Shown: one piece after another, positions 25,201-37,784 of the stretch
How positions within the stretch are numbered: the stretch's first letter is position 1
Layout: each line of letters begins with the position of its first letter
Assembly: GCA_020081605.1 (NCBI GenBank)
Contig: JAHREC010000018.1
Location: 5,456,001-5,520,000, forward strand
From: Albifimbria verrucaria
Lineage: Eukaryota; Ascomycota; Sordariomycetes; Hypocreales; Stachybotryaceae
Reading direction: 5' to 3'
Length of the DNA: 64,000 nucleotides
Notes under the pieces: model-generated
The model's input: only the letters and a program-made list of their open reading frames with translations
Databases searched by the model: none
What the model was told of the DNA's origin: nothing
Made by a program: the position numbers and the translations under genes

Positions 25201-28200
25201 ATGGCCCCGTCGGCTACCAAAACCGACTGGGACCATGAGTTCAACACTCTCCGTCGTGAGACGCTGTTCCGAAACCCTCCTACCGATCACACAGCCTACC
25301 CGGCCCTTCAATTGGCCGTGGACCCTCATATCGAGTCCTTCAATGGTCTCTTCCGTGACGACGGCAAGCCCGGCTTGCTCGCCCATGGCCTGGCCGATAT
25401 TGGCACGAAAACTTTTCTCGATGGCGATGACCGCGCCGACCCGGATGGCAAGAACCGCTTGAGCGTAAGGATCAAGGATGTCATGCTTCAGAAGCCGCAG
25501 GTTCCGCCTTCCAACAAGAATGCGCGAAACAGAGAGATCTTCCCGGCTGAGTGCAGAGAGCGCCATGTCACCTATCGTGGACGTCTGTCTGCCACCTTTG
25601 AGTACCGTATCAACGGAGGAGACCCAGTCGAGTTTGTGCGAGAGCTGGGCCAGGTCCCAGTCATGTTGAAGGTGTGAACTCAATGTATCCTGCTTATCTG
25701 GTGTGTGCCTCTGACCGTGCTTTAGTCGAACCGATGCCACTTGGAAAACAACTCTCCCGCATTGCTAGTGCGCCGCAAGGAAGAATCAGAGGAACTCGGA
25801 GGTTACTTTGTCGTCAACGGCATTGAGAAGATTATTCGTCTGTTGCAAGTCAACAAGAGGAACTTCCCAATGGCTATCAATCGACCTAGCTTCCAAAACC
25901 GAGGTCCCGGCTACACTTCCCACGGTATTATTCTGCGAGCCGTTCGACCCGACGAGACGTCCCAGACCAACGTGTTGCACTACCTTTCCGACGGTAATGT
26001 CACCTTCCGATTTTCGTGGCGCAAGAATGAGTACCTCATTCCTGTCATCATGATCCTGAAGGCTCTTGTGGACACAAACGACCGTGAGATCTTCGAGGGT
26101 CTGATTGGACCCATGGGCTCTGAAGCCACCAAGAACACCTTCTTGACCGATCGAGTCGAGCTGCTCCTCCGAACATACAAGGCCTACGGTCTCTACACCA
26201 AGTCGGAGACTCGAGCCTATCTCGGACAGAAGTTCCGAGTCGTACTGGGAGTCCCTGAGATCATGTCTGATTATGATGTCGGTACCGAATTCTTGAGGAG
26301 GATCGTCCTCGTGCACCTTGGAAACATCGATGTCACTGAGGAACAGGACAATGACAAGTTCCGCATGCTTCTCTTCATGGTCCGAAAGCTGTACGCCCTT
26401 GCTGCTGGCGATTGTGCTGTGGATAACCCTGATGCGGTCCAGAACCAGGAGATCCTGCTCGGTGGCTTCCTCTATGGTCAGATTCTCAAGGAGCGGCTGG
26501 ATGAGTTCCTTAGCGTGAACGTGCGCTTGGCTTTGCGAGACTTCCTCAGGAGACACCCGACTGTGAAGTTCAATTCGCCAGAATTCTTGAAGGAGTTCCC
26601 CAACGCCATCTTCCGAAAGAGCAACGAAAATGTCGGCAACGCCTTGGAATACTTCCTGTCCACTGGTAACCTGCAGAGTCCTTCGGGTCTTGACTTGCAG
26701 CAAACCGCCGGTTTTACCGTTGTTGCCGAGAAGCTGAACTTCCTTCGTTTCATCAGTCATTTCCGCATGGTGCATCGTGGTGCTTTCTTTGCACAGCTGA
26801 AGACGACTGCGGTGCGAAAGCTGTTGCCAGAGTCTTGGGGTTTCCTATGCCCCGTCCACACTCCTGATGGTTCCCTTGTGGTTTGCTCAATCATTTTGCT
26901 CACAAGTGCAAGATCATGACCGATTCGGTCGACGTCTCACGCATCCCAGCTCTGGCCGCCGAGCTTGGTGTTGTGGACACCTCTTCGGCTTCGACCGATG
27001 AGCGCGTGGTGGTGATGCTTGACGGCAAAGTCTTAGGTTTCTGTACCCCCAAGGAGTCCATCCGTATCGCAGATTCGTTCCGTTACTGGAAGGTCGAAGG
27101 CACTCATGGTGTTCCTCTCCATCTGGAAATTGGCTATGTGCCCCCGTCGCGAGGTGGTTCGTACCCTGGTATCTACATGACATCTACTCCTTCAAGAATG
27201 GTTCGTCCTGTCAAGTATCTCGCCTTGCAGAAGGAAGATTTCGTTGGTCCTTACGAGCAACCCTACATGACCATCGCCGTCGTGCCCCAAGAGATCGAAT
27301 CTGGACTCAGCACACATGTCGAATTCAGCCCTACGAATATGCTGTCCATCTTGGCCAACATGACACCATTCTCGGATTTCAACCAGTCTCCTCGTAACAT
27401 GTACCAATGTCAGATGGGTAAGCAAACCATGGGTACACCCGGTACGGCACTGCGGTATCGTACCGACAACAAGACGTATCGTCTGCAAACTGGCCAGACA
27501 CCTATTGTGCGAGCGCCTTTGCATAACACTTACGGATTCGACAATTTCCCCAACGGCACCAACGCCGTTGTCGCCGTCATTTCCTACACCGGCTACGACA
27601 TGGACGATGCTATGATCCTCAACAAGTCTGCGCACGAGCGAGGTTTTGGCCACGGTACTATCTACAAAACAAAGAAAATCTCCCTCAAGGACGATTCTAG
27701 GACGAAGGCGTCCAAGAGTGTGACCAAAGCGTTTGGCTTTGCCCCCACAGCTACGTCAGCGCGTCGTACCAGGGCATGCTAGACGACGATGGTCTGCCTC
27801 ACGTTGGCCGCATGATCCAGGAGGGCGACGTGATTTGTGCCTGGCACACCGTCACACCCGATTACAACGGCAAGCTGGTGAACCTCGACGGTATCACCCA
27901 CTATGAGAAGTACAAGGAAGAAGAAACCGGTTTCATTGAGGAGGTTCGCCTTATCGGTGCCGAGACTGGCAACGAACCCCTTCAGAGCATCTCTCTCAAG
28001 CTGCGCATTCCTCGTTCGCCAATCATTGGTGACAAGTTCTCGTCTCGACACGGACAGAAGGGTGTCGCTTCACAGAAGTGGCCGGCGATCGACATGCCTT
28101 TCTCAGAGTCTGGCATCCAGCCAGACGTCATTATCAACCCACACGCTTTCCCGTCTCGAATGACCATTGGTATGTTTGTAGAGTCTCTGGCCGGAAAGGC

Positions 28201-28951
28201 TGGTGCTCTGCACGGTCTGGCACAGGATTCGACCCCATTCAAATTCAACGAGGAGAACACGGCGGCCGACTACTTTGGCCACCAGCTCATGAAGGCTGGC
28301 TACAGCTACCACGGCAACGAGCCTATGTACTCTGGTATCACGGGAGAGGAGCTCGGAGCGGATATCTACATTGGAGTTGTCTACTACCAGCGTCTGCGTC
28401 ACATGGTGAACGACAAGTACCAGGTGCGAACTACTGGTCCTGTGGTTCCCACGACCGGCCAGCCAATCAAGGGTAGGAAGAGAGGAGGTGGTATCCGTGT
28501 CGGTGAGATGGAGCGTGATGCACTGCTCGCTCACGGAACGGCCTTCCTGCTGCAAGACCGTTTACTCAACTGTTCAGATTATGCCAAGTCATGGATCTGT
28601 CGACGCTGTGGATCTTTCCTGTCCGTACAGCCGACCGTTTCAAGATTTGCTCCAGGCAAGAAGAAGGCTCCTAGCATTGTCAGGTGTCGCAACTGCGCCA
28701 TCAAACTCGACGACACTGAGGGCATTGACATGACGGAGATACAGGGCGAGATCTGGGAGGACGGACAGGGTAACTCCTGGGTTGGAGGTGACCAGACGAC
28801 CATGGTTGTGGTGCCAGGTGCCCTGAAGTACCTGGATGTCGAGCTGGCGGCCATGGGTGTGAAGCTCAAGTACAGGCTTAACAAGCGGGACGAGCCGCGC
28901 AAGGGTCGTTTGCGACCACTGGCATATGATGGCGTTTTGGGTAAAAAGTAA
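25201..28951 (+). CDS. RPA135: RNA polymerase I second-largest subunit (RPA135)
   Basis: Core catalytic-half subunit of RNA polymerase I, which transcribes 35S rRNA in the nucleolus. The full Rpb2-like domain series is readable, including CPVHTPDG, GYDMDDAMILNKSA and the beta-subunit signature GDKFSSRHGQKG (about 28028-28063). A C-terminal zinc ribbon is formed by CRRC and CRNC (about 28597-28700). The total is about 1,230 residues, normal for the family. One intron lies at 25672-25725. The frame breaks twice: at 26873-26875 (CCC where CCCC is expected) and at 27742-27746 (CCCCC where CCCCCC is expected); one C each restores perfect family sequence. As this gene is essential, these are almost surely sequence errors. 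Confidence 0.96.
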
Positions 28952-30645
28952 AGGGTTATATCTGTTTGTTTTGCTTGCTTGCTGTGCGTCTGGATTATGA
29001 AGCAGAAGGGGTGTATGGACGGCTCCGAGGGTGCGGACACCGGGCTGTCTACCAATGTACGACAGTGGGGAAGATGATGTACATGAACAATAGGTATAAA
29101 CAGTCAGTCTTGATGAAGAGATGAAGAGTCGATACCAGAAAAGAGTCGCAAAGCTTTGTAGTGAAGAATGTAGCACCTACGCCCTAAGACAAGTCATTTC
29201 CAAGTCGATAGCACGGTAGATACGGACAGAGGCGACAATCAAAGACACGGGAGACCTCCCAGCGGCTGGCGACCGTCTCTCCACACAGATACGTCTGTCC
29301 TTAGCCGACCCTAACCTCATTGCGATAGGCTACTTCACCCCAGCCATGCCTTGTCTCAGGCACCGCCCTTGGAGTGGATGGGATGGACCTTTGCTCGCCA
29401 AGAGGTAGAAACCCCCTATAGCATGATTTCCATGCATACAAGACCGTCTTTTGCGAAACACACAACGCAACTGAGTGAAGGAGGCAGCCTAGTTAGCCGT
29501 GGTGGCCGAGACAATCCCAATATCCCCACGTTCCTCCAAGCTGGGCCGGGTTAGTTCTCAGGCAACGGAGTCTGCCGTGGGCCGGATCTTCAGGTACCGC
29601 CAGGGGTCACGCCACAGACTGCGAGCCGTGAACGTGGACAACGTGTTCGCTTGGCGCTTTCGTCGGCACACCATTATCCGTGGGTTCGGTGATCCCAAAC
29701 GGTTCTGGTAATGGATCGGCTGCTTGGCTTCATATCAACATACACTTGGATCTTGGCGAGCCGTCGTCACCATGACACTCTTGTTCCGATCATCACTATA
29801 GGAGCCCATGGCTTGACACTGCAAGTCGAGGGGCAATCGTCATCTTGATGTAGAGTCGTTGTGAAGACCCAGGGCGACCTGAAAGATACCTCATATTGGC
29901 TGGGTTGAGAGACATGGCGAAAGACCAAGCCCAAGGAGCGTGTGGCTTGTTGTATTGGGAACCCATGCCATACGATTGGAAGCCTTTTCAAAGCCACGTG
30001 GTAAGTTCCCAAAGATAAAGAAGCAGACAAGATATGTACGTGCTTCATTCTCTGTATAATTCACAAGGGTTTTATGGAGATGGAGGTTCATAGCCATCCC
30101 AGCTTCTTCGTACTCTAATAATAGCTATTCGTTCCCCGTTACTTACTGCCACGAAAATGTATCCGTCTTCCTGGAATAAATATAAGCGACGTTCTATTCT
30201 TCACTCGCTCGTTGAACGATCGGGCTAGGGCGTTCGACCTTGCGGGACAATGCACCCAAGGTACCTTTCCTCCGATTGCAAAAGAAAGACATAATGGCTT
30301 TCAGCTGGCTTGAGGACAAGAATGCTTCACGGTTGGCACGGCTAAGAGGCTGTGAACGAGCGAGGGTCGCCGTGTTATGTGAATGGGGTTGTGTTTGTTT
30401 GTGCCTTCCTCCTCCTACATTCCAGACCCCGGCATGGAGACAGACTCAGACCCAGCTTCCGCTTTGTCCGCCATCTTCTTTCTTTACTTAAGCGCATATT
30501 ATCACTTCCTTCTCGTCCTGCTCATTTGCAAGTTTTCTCCTGGATATCCTTCTTTTGTTTTTTTGTTCGTCCCCCCTCCCTTCCCCTTCCCTTTCCTCGT
30601 ACCCCCTCCTTCGTTCCTTGCGCCTTGTCCTCGCCGCAGAGCATC
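28952..30645. other. 1.7 kb intergenic region
   Basis: Between RPA135 and the tyrosinase gene. No supported frame. The last 150 bp are pyrimidine-rich (about 30530-30630), a usual fungal core-promoter or leader composition before the tyrosinase ATG. Confidence 0.5.
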
Positions 30646-32689
30646 ATGGTCCCTCCGTACTGGCTTCTGGCCGCTCTAGGCCCTGTGCTCGTCCTTGGGC
30701 AAGCTTATGATTTTGGCTTCAAGATTATGGGTCCCCTTTGGAATAATAATACCCAGGTTGTTGTTGGTCGATTGCCGTTGAGGCCCGATGGAAGCGTCCC
30801 TCTGCGTCTCGAGATTCGAGAGCTGATGAAGGACCAATACAAGTGGGATCTTTTTATCTTGGCAATGAACACTATCCAGTACATGGACCAAGATGATTTA
30901 CTTTCGTTCTATCAGCTCGCTGGTAAGTCGAACGCTGGTCCTTTAGTGGGTGGTAAGACTGACCTCGCTTACAGGAATCCATGGGGTGCCCTTCGCACCT
31001 TGGAACAATGTTGGACCTGTCGATGGAGGGAGAACTCGGGATATTGCACTCACAGCTCTGTTTTGTTTCCTATGTGGCATCGACCATACTTGGCCCTGTT
31101 CGAGGTGAGCAACAAGCGACAGGGATCCCCTAACAACTAATGCTGATCTTTTCCGCAGCAACAACTGTATCGTGTGGTGAACAAGATCGCCAACCTTTAT
31201 CCTCGAAATGCTGGAAGAGCTGCATATCTCCAAGCGGCTGCCGACTTTCGAATGCCCTACTGGGACTGGGCTGCCCCAGCGCCCGAGGAGATACGCAGTT
31301 CCCAAAGGTTTTCTGGGAGCCTCTAACCTTCCAGAATGGCCCCAACGGGATGCAGTACATCAGAAATCCCCTTTACTCGTACGAGTTTCATCCGCTTACC
31401 GACGGCGTTATGCCCTGGACTCCGGTTCGTGATTGAGGCAGGCCACATCCTTTTATCAGTGCTGACCCTTCTTAGCTCAAATGGTGGAACGAGACAAAAA
31501 GAGCTCCAGACCTGACAATGGGCAATAAGAACCCTCCATCGGTAAATAGGAAAGTCAGCGAGGCGTTGCAAGGAAAGCTGGCAGAGATACAGCAGCGGTT
31601 GTTCATCCTCTTCTCCAGCTACAAGACCTTCAACGCCTTTAGTAACAAAGTTGCAGCTATGCAGCAGGGACTGTCCAGTTGGGACTCGATAGAGTCCGTC
31701 CACGATATTATCCATATCTACAGGGGCCTCAAAGGCCACATGACATATGTGCCCCTGTCGTCCTTTGACCCTATGTTCTTCCTTCACCATACCAACACCG
31801 ATCGTCTTGTGGCCATGTGGCAGGCCCTGAATCCAACTGCCTGGATAACGCCAATGGCTGCCGGCGAAACGAGTTTCACGACTTTGAAGGGAACTGTACA
31901 AGACTCATCCACTCCACTAACGCCCTTCTTGATATCGCCAGAGGAGACTTTTGGACTTCGGATCTGGCTAGAGTCCCTGAAATGTTTGGATACTCATATG
32001 CTGACACGGACGTCTCGAACATAACCTCTGGAGAGGTACGATCGAGACTCGTCTCGAATATCGTCAAGTGGTACGGCGGCTCTAGTCCGCTAAGCATGAA
32101 GGCAAACATTAAACCAACGCTGCCCAACCGTGCTCATATTGAAATGCCTATGAATAACAGTGCAAAGGCGATAATACCGAACCTCAAAGGAAGCATGCGT
32201 TTCGCTACGCCAGCTAGTGTTTTCGAAGACGGTCACTACACTGAATGGGTGGCGAATGTTCGTGTCAACGTTGAGGCACTGGACGGCCTGTTTGGAGTTC
32301 ATTTTTTCTTGGGAGAGCCACCTAAGGACACCGACACTTGGGACACAGCATCGAACCAGATCGGCTCTGTGGGAATCTTCGCCATGAATCGAAATACGGG
32401 ATCCAAGTCAATGATCTCAGGCACACTGCCCCTCACGACTGCCCTTCTTAGGCTCGTTTCAGCAGGCATCATCCCAGACGTTGCCCCGGAAGCCGCCCAA
32501 GATTGGCTACAGAAGAATTTGCGCTTCGCCATTAAAGGGAGTGATGATCGCGTAGTCGATCCAGAGAAGGAGGAAGTCGCCGGACTATACATTATGGTCA
32601 CGAGCTCCGACGTTAGTATGCCATCGGCTGAACAGCCAGAACTTCCCGTCTGGGGCAACCCTATCCAACGCTTTGAAATGTGGACTTGA
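30646..32689 (+). CDS. secreted tyrosinase (copper monooxygenase)
   Basis: Type 3 copper enzyme oxidising phenols to quinones. The product opens with a probable signal peptide (YWLLAALGPVLVLGQA). CuA ligands are in GIHGVPF and THSSVLFPMWHRPY; CuB ligands are in SVHDIIH and in DPMFFLHHTNTDR. A tyrosinase C-terminal domain follows (FGVHFFLG region). Introns are 30923-30974, 31105-31158 and 31425-31475, the last with a less usual GTTCGT donor. The frame breaks at 31028-31030 (one G short), within 31272-31290 (one G or C short) and within about 31930-31950 (one base short). All copper ligands survive, so the gene is probably active and the breaks artefactual. A catechol oxidase or polyphenol oxidase role is an alternative. 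Confidence 0.87.
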
Positions 32690-34648
32690 CGCACATTGCT
32701 ATTTCATATGTATATCTAGTATTATCTGTAGATATCTTGATTTTTTAAGGAATGCTGCGGCCTCCTTAGTTCTTACATAGGGAGGGACGGCTTCTAAGTG
32801 AAGCTTCTTAAGGTAATCGGAAACAGGCTCCGTCTCTGCAAGACTTGCAACAGTAACTTCGCGCAACTCGCAAGGATACAATACAATAACAATTTCCTAC
32901 TGTTCCACACGCGATGGATTCCATGAATGAAGTGCCATATTTGGAGTAAGAGAACCAAAGATTCCTAATGATCAATTTCCAGTAGGAATATGTAAATAAA
33001 CATGGAGGGAATTATCAATCAGACTAGGTACTATGTATGTGATTAGGATCATCCATCAGATGTTGGTAAAGGAATAAACGAGACGTTTGCCACAGAGGCA
33101 GTAGGGATCGCTGTATTTCACAGTATACGATCGGCTGTCTCAGCACGGGTACCTGAGACATGTTGCACTGGAATTCTGCATCAGATTTGCTTGGGGTAAC
33201 ACTTGCTTTCCGGTGGCTAGCCGTAGCCGGTCAGGGCTGCCTGTTTCTCAATGATACGATTTCCTGGAGAGGGCAGCGACCTGTTGGTGTGGCCTTGGCG
33301 GAACTTTTGGTAGTTCGTCATATGAGCCAGGTAAGCGAGCCTGAGGGTGGAAGCGAAATACAAAGACAAGGCGGAAACGTTTGAATATATGTGCTTAAGA
33401 ATTACCAGTTTGTGAGAATTTGTGCAAAACCCTGTCACCGATTCGATCAAAGCGGTGTTTCTAGCAGAAAAAGGCCACGGGGAAAGACGAGAGGTTGGTG
33501 ACAATATGTATTGAGCGCCAGTGGGCTTTCATCGAGTTTAATCTGGGTCCCGTAAGAATTTCAAGCACCAAGAACAGTTTCGTCTTGGAGTCCAATTGTT
33601 TTTGTATTAGAGAGGTACGTGAGGTCGAAATCATTGAGACGTATGCTCAAACCATCTTTATGCTCTAGCCATCTTTTATGCTTGTTTGTATGCCCAGCTA
33701 TGGCTAGGGGTATAATGCAGTATGCGACAGTTACACAACTAATACGTCAGAGAGAGATGCGGTAATCTGCAGCTGGTATAGATAAGTTTGTACCTTTAGG
33801 TGGTGAAGTGTTTGTTTATCACATCATCATGGCTCTGGTCTTGTGCAGATGACAGTCAAAGTGCATGCAAGTCTCACTTCCCTGCATGACTCTCCCACCT
33901 TAATTTGCTACTATGAATAACATCGTATAAAATTCTTTCGGGTATAAGTAACAAGGAGCTAGTCAATCTTGTTTCTTCTGGAGTAACTAGAAAACCGACC
34001 GTTGTGCTTTTGCCCCATGGATTGTGGGAGAAAAATCGAGGCGCATATTATTGTTATGCAAGATGTATTGAATGACCCCAGCGTGTACTGCTCGTCGCGG
34101 ATCCTTATACTATTCATGCTGAGTTGGTGAAACAAGATGGGCAGCCGAACAGCTGTGTGTTGTGTGAGAAGACACGAAAGGGACGGCACGATTACGACCT
34201 GTCTCATCCAAATGAAGATTAACCATAAAATTATATTACAGACAGTAATACAACATAAATAAGGCCAGACTCAATTTTTGCTTTATCTCACCCTTACAGA
34301 TTTACTGCTGTGCTGATCCCAGCCTGTGTAGCCTCTTCATTGTGAGATATACAGTAACACTCGCACTTGTATGATCTATCTCTCACCTAGGTGCTTTTGG
34401 GGTCGGTTCTGGGATATTCGCCGAGGAGGTAATATCAACGGCCTTGGCTGGATAGGGAATCGTGATCCCGGCTACAGGAACTGCCTTGAAGGAGGATTCA
34501 ATGGCGGCATCTGTCTGTCCTTGTGTTTCTCCGTAGGGAAGGTGTTGGGGTGCTCTTTGATGGAACAGTGTCAGAGGTCTTGGTCGAGACGGCTTTGTGC
34601 TTGGCCCGATTTTCGTAAGCCCATGCATAAGGAGGAACCATATGATTG
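32690..34648. other. 2 kb intergenic region
   Basis: AT-richer region after the tyrosinase. No convincing frame up to the putative secreted-protein gene. The part 34383-34648 contains minus-strand stretches that look coding in two frames (for example PYAWAYENRAKHKA) and may be a continuation of that gene. Confidence 0.4.
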
Positions 34649-35143
34649 TCAAAAAGGGCTCCCGACTTTTTCTCGGCTTCGGCTTTTGGCTTTTGTCGGC
34701 TTTGGCTTTTTGGTAGGTGATGCTGGTCTTGAAGAGGCCTTGGTGCGAGTTTCGGTAGATGAGGAAGTCTGGGGTTTTGAGTCTAGAGCTGTGTTGATTC
34801 CTAAATACTTGGAGATTGAAGGATGCACATCTCTCTTGAATTCTGGGGCTGGTAGTTGGGTAACACCCATGGCTGTAGGGAACATGCAGTACTTGGAGTT
34901 CCAGTCGTGGGAGTAGTATCGAATGGTATGGTAGGAATCGCATTCGAGAAGCTCGCCTGCTGATTGATATCCGGGATGTCAAGACGAGAAGCTGAAACAG
35001 GATCTTGGTATGTAGGAACGGATGCGACCTGGATGATAAAAGGCAGCGCAAGGGCATAGCCTAAAGGAGGGCGGTTGAAGATGGACTTCGCAAACGTGTT
35101 AGGTGATGAACCCCAGATAGGAAAGTAGCATGCATACCTTCAT
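34649..35143 (-). CDS. putative small secreted protein
   Basis: Not recognised. ATG 35143-35141 gives Met-Lys, then a GT-AG intron (35086-35137, with CTAAC as branch-point candidate). The next exon opens with a hydrophobic stretch (LGYALALPFIIQVASV) that would act as a signal peptide. If one base is restored at 34971-34975 (GGG/CC run), the frame continues through GELLECDSYHTIRYYSHDW and KYCMFPTAMG to a Ser/Thr/Lys/Pro-rich tail (SPTKKPKPTKAKSRSREK) and stops at 34649-34651, about 147 residues. Without the correction the frame stops near 34800. Low-complexity basic tails occur in cell-wall or effector-like proteins, but no function can be assigned. Confidence 0.4.
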
Positions 35144-37784
35144 GTCTACTAATTATTAGGAGATGAACCGAATCTCAGGTACTGACTTGTACACGGCTGT
35201 TCTGGCGTGAGAGCTGAATGGAAATTGTTATCGAGCAGAAGTCTTGGGACGTCATTTTGAACGAAGAACAGCGAATATGTATTGGAGAAAGCACCTTTTC
35301 GAATATGCAGCTGAGCACCTTGTTAGCATTCACAATCGCACAAGAGACTGTTACCTTGTTGGCATTAAACCTTGATAGCGTCACTTAGCAGAAGTCGTGA
35401 AGGACCTTAGATAAATGTGCCAAAGGGTGCAATTCACGTGCATTGAATAAGGATAATCTCCAAGTAATGTCATGTGCATAATCATGTGATGAGACAGAGC
35501 TATTCAGTTAGAATTTTAGATGATATCATGGTATCTGGGAGCAGATGGAAATGCCATATTGGGGATGGCCGATGGTCAGCTTACTGACTTACACGAGTTG
35601 GCTAAACGCAACCGTTACGGCAATTTGACCACAAACCTTGCGTTTTCTCAGAATTGTCATGCTCATACTAGCGCAGTCGAGTCGGGATACCCTACGACTT
35701 AACCAAAGTGTCATGGTTTCTGGAGGTGGCGAAGGGAGGGATGGACAAATCCGTCACTTACACGGGTCCGTCTCCCTCGCTTACTGTATCACCAAGGCAT
35801 GACAGTGCATATCACAAAATAAAGTGGAACATCAATCAAGAAGAAGAAAAAAGCCATACATTCAAATGGCAGAAAAAAGATCACAAACCGCTTGGAAACA
35901 ATGCCAGCCGAGGCTGCGGGCAGAGGGACGGTCAAAAGGTAACCATATCGTGCTGCCATGAGGGAACAACGTGGCGACGTAGCAGCCTGTTTGTCCCCAG
36001 CAGCCAACATTGGCCGGATGAGGAAAGGGACCGGCCAAATCGGCTGGTTTCATGGATGCAACAGGAGCCCCGGGAGGGAAGGGGATATGACTTGCAGCGG
36101 TAATTACTCGTCGATGATCCTTGGTCCACACCGACACGGCAACGGGCCAAGAAGAACACGGGTGGCTCGTCTGGGGTATGACACCGTGGCGGACGGGTTT
36201 TGTGAAAAGCTTTCCGCATCCCCGACGGTTGTTGTAAACGGAAAGCAGATCGTCAAAAAGGTTTGGCTTGGTTCGGCTTGGCTTGGGCCATGCTGGTGCG
36301 TGGGGAGAGGAGTCAGAGAGAGTCAGAGAGAGAGAGAGTGCGTGCATGTAACCAACCGCATTCGCTTAGATGAAGCTCCCCTCTTCTCTCCCCCTGGCTT
36401 GTTTTACCCCAACAGCCAGACTAATTAATTTAAACCTCGGCTTGCACGTCTAAAGTGGCTCTCGCAGATTTGGTGGTTCTGGGTGGAGATCTGGATGGGT
36501 GGTAGCGTAAGAGACAGACCGAAGAATGGGGTCAGTTGTGAGCCGATGATGATGGGGACTGAACAATGAGTTGAAGAGAGGATATCCATATCGTGCCAAC
36601 AACAAAGGTATTAGCACGAGACCGGGAAGCCGGTATAACAAAAGAGACACACTTAATACAACACCCTTATTTCCCTCTCTCTTCTTCCCTCCCCCTTTCG
36701 CTAACAGCCAGAACAGCCCCCTCGGAAGGAAGCTTGGCATTTCCATCTCTAAAAAGCGGAGATGATGAAACCAGCGACAAGAATGAGGAAGACGAAGACG
36801 AGGGCCAAAAGACCCGGGAGCCAAACAAGACACAATCTCCCTCCTCCCCCTCTTTCTCGCTACGTGATGTGATTGAAAACGTACGACCCCCATGTCATAG
36901 CACATGCTTTGCTTTTCCTTTACAAGCAGGAAACAAACCGACGCATTTGGGATCGCCATCCGGGGGCCGGAACACTCCTCTTATTAACCCTGGTCGGTTC
37001 CGCTCCCTCGCCCTCCACAGCAACAACAACAACCGAACCAGCCCCTGGTCCTGCAGAACCGGAAAAGGGAACCAAGAGAAAGGGAAGAAAAAACGCCGTT
37101 TATATCGACCAACACATACAACGCGTGTGTGTGTGTGTGTCTGCATGGGAAAAGGCCACGGGGTCCGCGCGCAATATACCGGTCGTACAGGCACAGAGGA
37201 CGGGAGCTGTAACTGACAATTTCCGGAGCATCCTCTTGTTTAATTCCACTTTGTTTTGGTTCTTGCTTCTCTCTTTTCTTTTTCTTTTCTTTTTCCTTTC
37301 CCTTACCATAACCCATACCCATACCCATACCTTTTTTCCCCTTCTCTTTTCTTTTGGCTCCGCCGCGCCACCGACTAAAAGCAACTACACGACCAGCTAG
37401 TTTGGTCTTGGCTCTAGGACCCCTCCGCTTCCCGGGAGATCTTGTCCTGACACACAATTCTTCGGTGCGCCCCATCCATCTCCAGTCCTTCCGAGCTTCT
37501 GGCCTGGCGTGGTGGCTTCCCGTGGGGATTACTGTAAGCAGGGCCCGTGTAAGCCGGCTCGATACCCGAGTCAGGACACCAACGTTGATCCTCAGCTGTG
37601 AGCCCCTCCCCGGGCCTTTTTCTTGGCCGGCCATATATCCACCACCTCATATATATAAACGCAACACATATATACACACCGGCCCGGCGTTATATACGCC
37701 AATCCGTCCCCTCCGTCCCGTACCCCTTCCTCTCCTCTCCTTTCCTCTCCCTCGCCCTACACCCTCCCTCCCCGATCTGAAACC
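35144..37784. other. 2.6 kb divergent intergenic region
   Basis: No supported gene. The right half is the likely leader and promoter of the acetoacetate-decarboxylase-like gene, with pyrimidine-rich blocks (37250-37350 and 37695-37780). Minor repeats: a GT run near 37125-37141 and about four CCCATA-like units at 37305-37331. Confidence 0.45.

Noticed and set aside
25786..26775. 329-codon minus-strand open frame inside RPA135
   Set aside because: Antisense shadow of a conserved essential gene.
37305..37331. CCCATA-like repeat considered as a telomere-type repeat
   Set aside because: Only about four units, imperfect, internal and within a pyrimidine-rich promoter; the common fungal telomere unit is TTAGGG.
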